Shown here: positions 1-6,509 of the stretch, in pieces | Position numbering within the stretch: the first letter of the stretch is position 1 | How the letters are laid out: the number at the start of each line of letters is the position of its first letter | Origin: Candidatus Sumerlaeota bacterium | GTDB taxonomy: Bacteria > Sumerlaeota > Sumerlaeia > MWCT01 | NCBI GenBank assembly: GCA_026398545.1 | Contig: JAPLSR010000193.1 | Span: forward strand, 1 to 8,028 | Length of the DNA stretch: 8,028 bases | Reading direction: 5' to 3' | Notes under the pieces: model-generated | Told to the model about the DNA's origin: nothing | The model's input: the letters and a program-made list of their open reading frames with translations, nothing else | The model's database searches: none | Program-made: the position numbers and the translations under genes

Positions 1-897
1 TGCCTCTATCCCCAGCTTTGAAAGCAGCTCCTTCTGAAGCCCGAAATAAGGCGTGATGGAGGCGGATTCTGGAAGAATGACAAGGTCGGCGCTGCCTGTT
101 TGTATGTTTTTCAGCATCCAGAAGTTGGTGGCATCAATGACGGGCGGTATTGATTTTGTCTCCACATCGGTTCCGGCGTAACCGGCGAATTTCATCTTCT
201 GTGGGATGTCCGGCTTGAGAAGCGCCACGCGCACCTCATGCCTTCCCTTGAAATCATGTTTCAGACACATGGCGCCGTAAAAAAGGGTCAGGATGAGGAG
301 CGCCAGAGCGACCGCCGGTGAGGTGAGGCTCTCTTTGAGCGAGCGGTGCGCCTTCAGTGAGAGGAATAAATCCGCCAGTGCGGCATTGATGATGGCGAGG
401 AGAAAACTCACGCCCCAGACGCCCGTGATGTCGCAAATCTGGATGAGTGGAAGGTTATGCGCCTGTGTGGCGGAAAGATATGACCATGGGAATGAGAGCT
501 GCCCCATATTGCGGAGATATTCTACAGAAACCCATAGTGAGGCAAAAAGCAAAAAAGTTATCCGTCGCAACCCTTTTTTGAGTAGAACCGCACCCCAGCC
601 AAACAGCGCCCCGTAAAGACCCAGATAAAGCCCAACAAGGGCAATCCCAATATATATGAACGGGTTGTAAGTGGAAATTGTATTCAACCAGAAGATGTTT
701 GAGTAATGAAATGCAATCCCGAAAATGGCGCCGCAGAGAAGTCCATCCCGTGGGCGCTCAAGGCGCATCAGGGAGGAAAAAAATGGGACAAGGGCGAAAA
801 ATGTCAGGGGGTACAGGGATGGTTTGGGGAAGGACAGGCGTAAAAGGAGCGCCGATATGAGCGCCGGTCCCGCGAGCATCCAGAAATTCCTTTTCAT
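1..897 (-). CDS. lnt: Apolipoprotein N-acyltransferase, partial (3' end beyond left window edge)
   Basis: Lnt performs the last step of bacterial lipoprotein maturation, moving an acyl chain from a phospholipid to the amino group of the lipidated N-terminal cysteine, at the periplasmic face of the inner membrane. The 299 visible codons hold the N-terminal multi-pass membrane domain (roughly residues 5-210) and the start of the nitrilase-like (carbon-nitrogen hydrolase) domain. Family landmarks are seen: FPKPSLYPL near residue 23, SFPWSYLSATQ at 135-145, GVWGVSFL at 159-166, and a strand resembling the family 'QgNIpQ..K' segment (LLKPDIPQKMK, about 226-236). The motif LPESASITPYF places a glutamate at residue 277, matching the catalytic Glu267 of E. 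coli Lnt. The catalytic Lys and Cys would lie outside the window, as would about 200 residues of a typical 500-residue protein. The start ATG (895-897) follows a short GGGG-containing stretch. It lies 40 nt after the TolC-family stop on the same strand, so co-transcription is likely. Confidence 0.93.
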   Translation of the reverse strand, partial: MKRNFWMLAGPALISALLLRLSFPKPSLYPLTFFALVPFFSSLMRLERPRDGLLCGAIFGIAFHYSNIFWLNTISTYNPFIYIGIALVGLYLGLYGALFGWGAVLLKKGLRRITFLLFASLWVSVEYLRNMGQLSFPWSYLSATQAHNLPLIQICDITGVWGVSFLLAIINAALADLFLSLKAHRSLKESLTSPAVALALLILTLFYGAMCLKHDFKGRHEVRVALLKPDIPQKMKFAGYAGTDVETKSIPPVIDATNFWMLKNIQTGSADLVILPESASITPYFGLQKELLSKLGIEA

Positions 898-937
898 ATT
901 GCCCCGAAATTTATTGCCATTTGGAAGATGGGATAAG

Positions 938-2539
938 TTATTCCTGAACATTCTTCAGGGAGACCGGCTCAAGGGTGAGGTCAACCGATGGCACATGATT
1001 GATGCCGAATTTTGACAGCAATGTGCCCTTCGCCCGTTCCAGCTCAATCAGGTCCTGGTTAAAGCTGATCTTGCTCTGGATAAGGTGCATCAGCCCTTCT
1101 GCGTAGTCCTTCTGGAATGTGAGCACATTGAAGCTGGTGGATAGACCGACGCGGTAGCGCTGGGATTCGGAATCCAGTTTTGCCTTTTCCGCCTCCACGG
1201 TGGACTGTGTGGCGGCAACATGTTTGAGGTCGGTCTGTATGTTGCGGACGGCGTTCCGGATTTCAAGGATGATTAAGTTCTCGAGGTTCTTTAGTGTAAG
1301 TTCTGATTTTTCAAATTGAAGTATAGCCTGTTTGTAGCGGTAACGCGCGGCGCGGTTCTGGAGGGGGAATTCCAGTTCGAGCCCGACTTCATAGTTATGG
1401 TAGTCATAGGTATTCAGTTCATGCCAGGCATCCGAGTGGCTTTCGCCAAGGCCGGAACGTCCAGCGGAGCCGGTCAGATTGAGTTCAGGCAGGCGGCGGT
1501 TTCTGGCAACATTTCGCGCTATCTGTTTATTCTTGAGGTCAATCTGCATCTGCATATAATCCGGGCGGGAGTTAAATGCCGTCTCAATGAAGGAATTGGC
1601 GTCAAGGGGGATTTCATGGACATCCGGTTCATCGGTGGGGAGATAGAACTGCTCCCACTCTTTGTCAGCCCTGGGTATGTTCATGAAGATTTTGAGCTGG
1701 TCCTCCATTGCCTTGATGGCGCTTTCTGCCGTGATGACATTTTCCTCGCGCTCGGCGACCTGTGCCTTCGCCTGCAAAACGTCCGACTCCGGCACCACGC
1801 CGGTTTTATAACTCACCGTGGTGATACGCAGGAAATCCTGCGCCTGATAGAGGGTCAGGCATTGCACTTCATAAGTCTTTATGGCAGAGACGAGGTTCCA
1901 GTATGCCTTGGTGACCTCGGCAATCTGGTCCTGTACCATGAAGCGGAAGGCTTCCCGTGACTGGAGGGCGCTATTCTGTGCGATACGGATGCCTGAAAGC
2001 GTCATGTAAGAGCCAAAGTTCTTGAGGAGCGGCTGGCGGAAAAAGAGCCTCCCACCCTGGGTGTAATAGGGACTGATATCCACAGCGATGGAATTAGTTC
2101 TATATCTGTTCGTGTAATAGCCGAAGCCGAGAACACCGCCCGTCGGGATGAACTGGGAAAGAGACGCATCCGCCCCATACTTTTTTTCCTTGGCAACGAA
2201 TTCATTATATAAGTTGTCATGCGTGGGCTGCTGATATTCATTATTATAAGCTGAGAGATTGGCGTTCAGAATCAGGTCAAAGATGCCCTTTTGCACCATG
2301 ATTTCCGCCTCAGCAATCCTGCGGTCGTAATCACTGATGCGAATCTGCAGATTATTTCCGAGGGTTTTGAAAATCACCTGTTGCAGGGAGAGAGGGATGG
2401 AATTTTTCTTGTAAAAATCCGTGGGTTCGAGGAGGGAGATTGATGTGGTTTTGTCAATAGACCGAACGGTCTCCTGTGCATAAGGGGAAAAGAGAAACAG
2501 GGAACAGGAAAGAGTCAAGCAGAGGAAGATTAATCGCAT
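938..2539 (-). CDS. TolC-family outer membrane efflux protein (OEP)
   Basis: This is an outer membrane channel-tunnel protein of the kind that pairs with an inner-membrane pump and periplasmic adaptor in type I secretion or drug efflux. The 533-residue length is usual for the larger members. I chose ATG 2537-2539 rather than an in-frame upstream start at 2566. It has AAGAGG six bases upstream and directly opens a signal peptide (hydrophobic core about residues 3-18, likely cleavage after SPYA, residue 21). Two OEP repeats are visible. The first (about 50-290) includes RQPLLKNFG at 168-176, the family 'QPLL..fG' element, and a long helical stretch rich in Ala, Glu and Gln. The second (about 310-510) includes EFPLQNRAAR at 390-399 (family 'PL.nR.ar') and ESQRYRVGLSTSFNVLTFQ at 458-476. 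It precedes lnt by 40 nt. No adaptor or pump gene is in view, so the exported substrate is unknown and the symbol tolC would be unsafe. Confidence 0.92.
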   Translation of the reverse strand: MRLIFLCLTLSCSLFLFSPYAQETVRSIDKTTSISLLEPTDFYKKNSIPLSLQQVIFKTLGNNLQIRISDYDRRIAEAEIMVQKGIFDLILNANLSAYNNEYQQPTHDNLYNEFVAKEKKYGADASLSQFIPTGGVLGFGYYTNRYRTNSIAVDISPYYTQGGRLFFRQPLLKNFGSYMTLSGIRIAQNSALQSREAFRFMVQDQIAEVTKAYWNLVSAIKTYEVQCLTLYQAQDFLRITTVSYKTGVVPESDVLQAKAQVAEREENVITAESAIKAMEDQLKIFMNIPRADKEWEQFYLPTDEPDVHEIPLDANSFIETAFNSRPDYMQMQIDLKNKQIARNVARNRRLPELNLTGSAGRSGLGESHSDAWHELNTYDYHNYEVGLELEFPLQNRAARYRYKQAILQFEKSELTLKNLENLIILEIRNAVRNIQTDLKHVAATQSTVEAEKAKLDSESQRYRVGLSTSFNVLTFQKDYAEGLMHLIQSKISFNQDLIELERAKGTLLSKFGINHVPSVDLTLEPVSLKNVQE

Positions 2540-2654
2540 TTTTTGCCTCTTATCGTGAGATCTCAAGTATTAATCGTTAAAAGCAAAAATGGGAATCATG
2601 CGGGCTGTCAACCATATTCGTCACCTCAGCTACGGATGACACCGGTGGGCGCGG

Positions 2655-2684
2655 ATTATAATAATTAGCGTTGTTCGATGTTCG
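2655..2684 (-). promoter_or_regulatory. Candidate sigma-70-type promoter for the TolC-family/lnt unit
   Basis: Reading the minus strand, an exact TATAAT hexamer occupies 2660-2655. A weak -35 (CGAACA, 3 of 6 matches to TTGACA, at 2684-2679) lies 18 nt upstream. Transcription would start near 2648 and give a leader of about 110 nt before the ATG at 2539. The -10 is the main evidence; the -35 is poor, so an activator or a non-canonical promoter is possible. Confidence 0.4.
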
Positions 2685-2711
2685 CCTGTTTCCAGCCATG
2701 TTGAATTGTAA

Positions 2712-2740
2712 TTGACAGGTGTGGGATGTTTTTATAGGCA
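2712..2740 (+). promoter_or_regulatory. Candidate promoter for the glycosyltransferase/DUF5009 unit
   Basis: An exact TTGACA lies at 2712-2717 on the plus strand. The best -10 choices are TATAGG (2733-2738, 15-nt spacer) or TAGGCA (2735-2740, 17-nt spacer), both weak. A start around 2747 would leave a leader of about 40 nt before the GTG at 2790. Position and strand fit, but the -10 is uncertain. Confidence 0.3.
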
Positions 2741-2789
2741 CATGCCATTAATCTATGAGTATTAACTCCGGGGCAGGGAAGACTTTTTC

Positions 2790-4472
2790 GTGAGAAATCT
2801 CTTTCGCCGATTATCGCGATTCACGGGTCGACATGCCCGCCTATTCAGTGCGCTGGGCATCATCCTTTTGTGGCTTGTTTACCAATCAAATGCCCGCTTT
2901 ATCGCCGGCAGCGATGTTTATGCGGGGCGTTTTATTCCTGTGAGCCTTGTCACCGAAGGTAATTATGATATGGATGAATTCTTGTTCATCCGTAATAATA
3001 ATCCTAAAAACTGGGCGCCCGGGGCGAAATATTATATGAATCACCCCGGCAAGCCTTACAACAATCGATGCCTTTCCAATTCGCCCACGCTCATCGCCAC
3101 CCTGATGGCGCCAGTTTATATCATCCCTTTCCGGATTTTCAAGATTTCACCCCAGCATTATCTTGTCTTTTACATGGATAAGGCATTTGCCTCCCTCTTT
3201 GCCGCATTTTCCGCGCTATTTCTCTTTTATGCCCTCAGGGAGAAACGCACGCCGCGAGGCGCCGCCCTCCTCATCACCATTGCATATGCACTGGGCACAG
3301 GGACGTGGTTTCACAGCTCCCAGGCAATGTGGCAGCATGGACCCTCGCAATGTTTTCTCGCCCTTTCACTCTGGCTCTGGGCGAGACAGGGCAGAATAAA
3401 CAGGGGATATTTCCTCTGTGGACTTGCCGTGGGTATTGCGGTTGGTGCGCGTCCCAGCAATTCCTTCTGGGCAGGACTTTTGTTTATGGACATCTTTTTT
3501 CTCAGGGAGTGGAGACGGTTAATCAGGATTTTGGGCGTATTTTTTCAAAGCCTCATCCGGGCGCGAGCAGGGAGAATAATTAAAGGCGCCCGTCTATTCC
3601 TGAAGCATGAACGTCCGATTTTTCTTTATGTCCTTGGAGGACTTCCCTCCATGCTCTTTCTTGCGGTGTATAATAATCACCATTTTGGCTCCCCGTGGAC
3701 TTCCGCCTATAGCCTTCTTTTTGGAACTGGAGTCGTGGATACGTTAGATGCCTCTTATCTACCTGCTGGAATCCTTGGAATACTTTTTTCCCCGAGCATG
3801 GGTCTCTTCCCCAATGCCCCTTTTTATCTATTTCTGCCCATTGCCATCTGGATAGCCCTGCGCCGTCCCCTTGGCGCGCCGCGCAAACATGTAATCATTC
3901 CCGGAATTTTCATCATTGCCAATGTCCTCCTTTACACCAGCAGGCGGCAGGGGTGGTGGGGCGGGTGGGCATACACATACCGCTACCTGACGGATTCACT
4001 TCCCCTGTTTTCCTTTCTCCTCTTCCCCCTCTGGCGCATCCGGTTTATCAAAATCCGGCGGGCATGGTTCAAGCTGCGTAATTTCAAATACAGGATGGCG
4101 CTGAGGCTCAACAGGTTTGGGCGGTGGGCGGTCTGGGGGCTATTTTTTGTTTTCACATTGTGGGGAATGGCAATCCAGGCTTACGGAGTTTATGCCTGGA
4201 GCGGGAATTTTTATTCCCAGTGGGCGAACATCAATCAAAAACTCACCATCAATCTCAAAAATCACGCCCCGCATTCCATCTTTGACAAGCCCTCTGTCTT
4301 CTGGACACTGGACAAGGATAAACATCTGGTTGGTTGCGAGTTGAAATGGTTTCACTGGAATCCAAAAAGGTGGTTCACCACACCCGGTAAGGTCTATCAT
4401 GACCTGTTTGTCAAAAAACTTGTGAAATATGGGCGATATCCGCCGATTATTCTTGATATCGGGACACACTGA
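2790..4472 (+). CDS. GT-C-type multi-pass membrane glycosyltransferase (probable polyprenyl-phosphate-sugar dependent)
   Basis: Probable inner-membrane glycosyltransferase that would take a sugar from a polyprenyl-phosphate donor at the periplasmic face. The 560-residue protein has about 12 hydrophobic segments between residues 18 and 466, then a soluble, Trp-rich C-terminal tail of about 95 residues. GT-C hallmarks are a first periplasmic loop with an aspartate (GSDVYAGRFIPVSL, D42), the segment GTWFHSSQAMWQHGPSQ at 171-187, YNNHHFGSPWTSAY at 294-307, SPSMGLFPNAP at 334-344, and WWGGWAYTYRYLTDSLP at 389-405. The last resembles the 'WWGGws.gpRYL.p.lP' element of bacterial GT-C proteins of the PMT/ArnT-like group. 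Start is GTG with GGGAAG about eight bases upstream; other in-frame starts upstream are blocked by stops. The TGA overlaps the next gene's ATG by one base, so translation is probably coupled. Sugar and acceptor cannot be told. It could also be a non-catalytic relative, and no biochemical role is assigned. Confidence 0.8.
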   Translation: MRNLFRRLSRFTGRHARLFSALGIILLWLVYQSNARFIAGSDVYAGRFIPVSLVTEGNYDMDEFLFIRNNNPKNWAPGAKYYMNHPGKPYNNRCLSNSPTLIATLMAPVYIIPFRIFKISPQHYLVFYMDKAFASLFAAFSALFLFYALREKRTPRGAALLITIAYALGTGTWFHSSQAMWQHGPSQCFLALSLWLWARQGRINRGYFLCGLAVGIAVGARPSNSFWAGLLFMDIFFLREWRRLIRILGVFFQSLIRARAGRIIKGARLFLKHERPIFLYVLGGLPSMLFLAVYNNHHFGSPWTSAYSLLFGTGVVDTLDASYLPAGILGILFSPSMGLFPNAPFYLFLPIAIWIALRRPLGAPRKHVIIPGIFIIANVLLYTSRRQGWWGGWAYTYRYLTDSLPLFSFLLFPLWRIRFIKIRRAWFKLRNFKYRMALRLNRFGRWAVWGLFFVFTLWGMAIQAYGVYAWSGNFYSQWANINQKLTINLKNHAPHSIFDKPSVFWTLDKDKHLVGCELKWFHWNPKRWFTTPGKVYHDLFVKKLVKYGRYPPIILDIGTH

Positions 4473-4474
4473 TG
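4470..4474 (+). other. TGATG stop/start overlap coupling glycosyltransferase to DUF5009 protein
   Basis: The glycosyltransferase TGA (4470-4472) and the DUF5009 ATG (4472-4474) overlap by one base. No strong ribosome binding site precedes the ATG (upstream bases read GATATCGGGACACAC), which favours translational coupling and roughly matched expression of the two membrane proteins. Confidence 0.8.
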
Positions 4475-6022
4475 AGTTCAAAGTTGGAAAGAGGAAAAAC
4501 GACGCCAAAGGCTATTATTCCCGGTCTATTAACATCTCAGTCGCTTACGCTGCCTACTCCGCCGAAGCGGCTGCGAAGGCTGGACCATAGCTTCAGCGAC
4601 GGAGCGCGGCGCGCCCTGGGGCTGGATGCACTCCGCGGCAGCGCCATTGTGGGGATGGTACTTTCCGGTATCATCCCGTGGAACACCCTGCCTGCATGGA
4701 TGTATCATGTGCAGGTGCCGCCGCCGACAAGGGTATTCAATCCGAATATCCCCGGCATATCCTGGGTTGACCTTGTGTTCCCATATTTTCTATTCGCCTT
4801 GGGTGCGGCGATTCCTCTCGCCCTTTCCCGTCGTCTGGAAAAGGGGATTTCACACCTCCATGTAATCTTTTCCATATTTGAGCGCGGTTTTTTTCTTGCC
4901 TTTTTTGCCTTGATTGTTGAACATGTGGGACCATGGAGCATTATGCCTGAGCCGGACACAAATACCAAACTGTTATCCATCCTTGGATTTGCGCTTTTGT
5001 TCATGATATACGTCCGTGTGCCTGAGTTCTTGCCGAGGTGGTTGATGTGGGCGTTAAGGGCGGTCGGCTTTGCTGGCGCAACTTATTTTATGATAAACCT
5101 TGGCAATCCCAAGGGAGAACACTTCAACTTTCACCACGTGGATATTATAATTATTCTTCTCACCACATCCGCTGTTTTCGGCTCACTGGCATGGCTTCTC
5201 ACAAGGAAACAACTCCTCCTCAGGCTTGGCATACTGGGGATTCTGGCGGCTCTGCGTTTTTCTCCGCATAACATCGGCTGGGTCAAAGCCATCTCGGATG
5301 CCATAAGCGGGCAAGCCTGGCTTTCATGGGTGTTTCAGATTGGATATCTACAGTATCTGTTCATTATCATCCCCGGCACCATCGTGGGGGATATGTTGCT
5401 CAGTTGGATGAGGAGTGGACGTGATATTGAGACAGGTGTCCTATCATGGAGCGCCTCCCAGTTTATCGCAATTGCGGCGGTCATGATGGAGTTTCAGATT
5501 ATACTCCTTGCGGGACTGTTCGAGAGGTGGGGATTCGGCTGTCTTCTTGTCTCTGCCCTTCTCCTTATTGTCGCTTGGCTTCTCATGCCAAATCCCGGTA
5601 GTGACATGGAGCGTCTTTTGAAACAGTTGTTCGCCTGGGGTGCCTACTGGCTTGTTCTGGGGCTTTTCTTTGAACCTTATGAGGGCGGCATCAAGAAGGA
5701 CCCGGCAACCATGAGTTATTATTTTGTCACTGCAGGGATGGCTATCTTTCTTTTAATCTTTTTCATGGTCATTATTGATGTCTTTCATCACCGGAAAAAA
5801 CTCGTCGGACTGTTGATTGACAATGGGCAAAATCCAATGATTGCCTATGTGGCGATGAGCAGTCTTGTCTGGCCCCTTTTATCCCTGACCGGAATCAGTG
5901 ACTGGCTGGAGGTTGCAACCCCGACGCCCTGGTCGGGATTCATCCGCGGATTATTTATGACTTTTCTCATGATGCTGGTGGTGAGTGTGTTTACACGGCG
6001 GAAGATGTTCTGGCGCTCATAG
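4472..6022 (+). CDS. DUF5009 / HGSNAT-like (NagX-type) multi-pass membrane acyltransferase
   Basis: Member of the DUF5009/COG4299 family, related to human heparan-alpha-glucosaminide N-acetyltransferase (HGSNAT) and bacterial NagX. These are thought to pass acetyl from cytosolic acetyl-CoA to an amino sugar across the membrane. The 516 residues show the family opening LDALRG (51-56), LPAWMYHVQVPPP (73-85) and WVDLVFPYFLF (98-108), about 11-13 membrane segments, and the family C-terminal elements EGGIKKDPATMSYYFVTAG (404-422) and DNGQNPMIAY (450-459). His79 in WMYH falls close to where the proposed catalytic His269 of HGSNAT lies relative to LDALRG. The partner Asn258 is not at the matching position, though Asn71 is nearby. 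Residues 1-48 form a basic, Pro/Thr-rich cytoplasmic extension before the usual family start. The ATG overlaps the upstream glycosyltransferase stop, and no later in-frame ATG precedes the conserved core. No GlcNAc catabolism genes are in view, so a glycan or envelope role is inferred. Confidence 0.88.
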   Translation: MSSKLERGKTTPKAIIPGLLTSQSLTLPTPPKRLRRLDHSFSDGARRALGLDALRGSAIVGMVLSGIIPWNTLPAWMYHVQVPPPTRVFNPNIPGISWVDLVFPYFLFALGAAIPLALSRRLEKGISHLHVIFSIFERGFFLAFFALIVEHVGPWSIMPEPDTNTKLLSILGFALLFMIYVRVPEFLPRWLMWALRAVGFAGATYFMINLGNPKGEHFNFHHVDIIIILLTTSAVFGSLAWLLTRKQLLLRLGILGILAALRFSPHNIGWVKAISDAISGQAWLSWVFQIGYLQYLFIIIPGTIVGDMLLSWMRSGRDIETGVLSWSASQFIAIAAVMMEFQIILLAGLFERWGFGCLLVSALLLIVAWLLMPNPGSDMERLLKQLFAWGAYWLVLGLFFEPYEGGIKKDPATMSYYFVTAGMAIFLLIFFMVIIDVFHHRKKLVGLLIDNGQNPMIAYVAMSSLVWPLLSLTGISDWLEVATPTPWSGFIRGLFMTFLMMLVVSVFTRRKMFWRS

Positions 6023-6049
6023 GTAAGTTTTGAGAAAAAAGGGCGCAAA

Positions 6050-6063
6050 TGTCCGGACGGACA
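6050..6063. terminator. Weak hairpin in the convergent intergenic gap; possible terminator
   Basis: A 5-bp perfect stem (TGTCC / GGACA) with a 4-base loop sits in the 135-nt gap between the convergent DUF5009 and HU/IHF genes. On the minus strand it is followed by TTT, a GC-rich hexamer and then a run of six T. On the plus strand no T-run follows. The stem is short and the T-run displaced, so this is a poor intrinsic terminator. It is noted because it is the only hairpin seen between the two converging units. Confidence 0.2.
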
Positions 6064-6157
6064 CAATGGCTCACGCGCTGGAGATGCAATAAGGATTTTC
6101 CCAATCGAACTATATGAGTTTTCAGGGCGAATTATTTCTCTTCTCGGGCGCTCTTTA

Positions 6158-6424
6158 TCAGAGTTCTTTGATTTCCTTGCCCGCCTTGAAGGTTATTGCC
6201 ATGTGATTGGGAATGGGATATTCCTTTTTATTTTTGGGGTTGCGCCCGACGCGCTGTTTGCGTGTTTTGATAGTGAACACCCCGAAATCGCGGATTTCAA
6301 GCCGCTTGTACTTGATAATCGCCTCCTTGATGCTCTCAATGAGGTTGTCCACAATCTTTAATGCCTCTTTGTCCTTCACCTTGAGCCTTTGAGCCAAATC
6401 CCGCGCAAAATCTATCTTTATCAT
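6158..6424 (-). CDS. HU/IHF-family nucleoid DNA-binding protein
   Basis: Small dimeric histone-like protein that binds and bends DNA; it acts in the nucleoid. The 88 residues match the family's usual 90-100. There are two N-terminal helices (about 3-14 and 19-40), then RDFGVF (45-50), matching the family 'GFG.F' turn. The beta-arm carries GRNPKN (60-65), and Pro63 would be the intercalating proline. The arm-return and last strands (IPNHMAITFKAGKEIKEL) follow. The usual Thr-Gly after NPK/NPQ is replaced by Asn-Lys-Lys. I chose ATG 6422-6424 over an in-frame GTG at 6442 because family members begin with M-x-K followed directly by helix 1, and GAGAGGATGGGAA lies just upstream. It follows rsmA by 85 nt on the same strand. 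No clear promoter is seen in that gap, so read-through from pdxA-rsmA is likely. HU and IHF subunits cannot be told apart with certainty here. Confidence 0.9.
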   Translation of the reverse strand: MIKIDFARDLAQRLKVKDKEALKIVDNLIESIKEAIIKYKRLEIRDFGVFTIKTRKQRVGRNPKNKKEYPIPNHMAITFKAGKEIKEL

Positions 6425-6509
6425 TGGTTCCCATCCTCTCACCCGAATATTTATGGATAAAGAAACACCACCTGATTCATTATTTCAAGGATTTTTTTCG
6501 TTAGTTTTA

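Larger units (their letters stand above)
2540..2789. promoter_or_regulatory. Divergent intergenic region between the TolC-family and glycosyltransferase units
   Basis: This 250-nt gap lies between two divergently transcribed genes, so both promoters are expected here. It contains no convincing ORF. Visible elements are a consensus TATAAT on the minus strand, a consensus TTGACA on the plus strand and a cluster of TGTTCG-like elements between 2672 and 2692; these are listed separately. A second TTGACA occurs on the minus strand at 2606-2611, but no suitable -10 hexamer follows at 16-18 nt. I see no riboswitch-like or strong hairpin structure. Confidence 0.6.

Noticed and set aside
293..1015. 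Overlapping plus-strand open frames opposite lnt
   Set aside because: The minus strand encodes continuous, recognisable Lnt sequence here, so these frames are shadows.
1316..1960. Long open frame of 214 codons on the plus strand inside the TolC-family gene
   Set aside because: It is fully antisense to a gene with clear family motifs, has no recognisable protein features and no ribosome binding site; it is a shadow of codon bias.
2503..2539. Possible lipoprotein signal (Cys12) in the TolC-family protein
   Set aside because: The residues before Cys12 are Thr-Leu-Ser, which breaks the lipobox at -3, and the hydrophobic core continues past the Cys; a signal peptidase I site near residue 21 fits better.
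2540..2566. Upstream in-frame start giving the TolC-family protein nine extra residues
   Set aside because: The extra residues are charged and would bury the signal peptide, while the ATG at 2539 has a good AAGAGG site in the right place.
2672..2692. SOS (LexA) operator of the GTTC-N7-GTTC or GAAC-N4-GTTC type
   Set aside because: The GTTC copies are spaced by three bases and in direct orientation, matching neither known LexA box.
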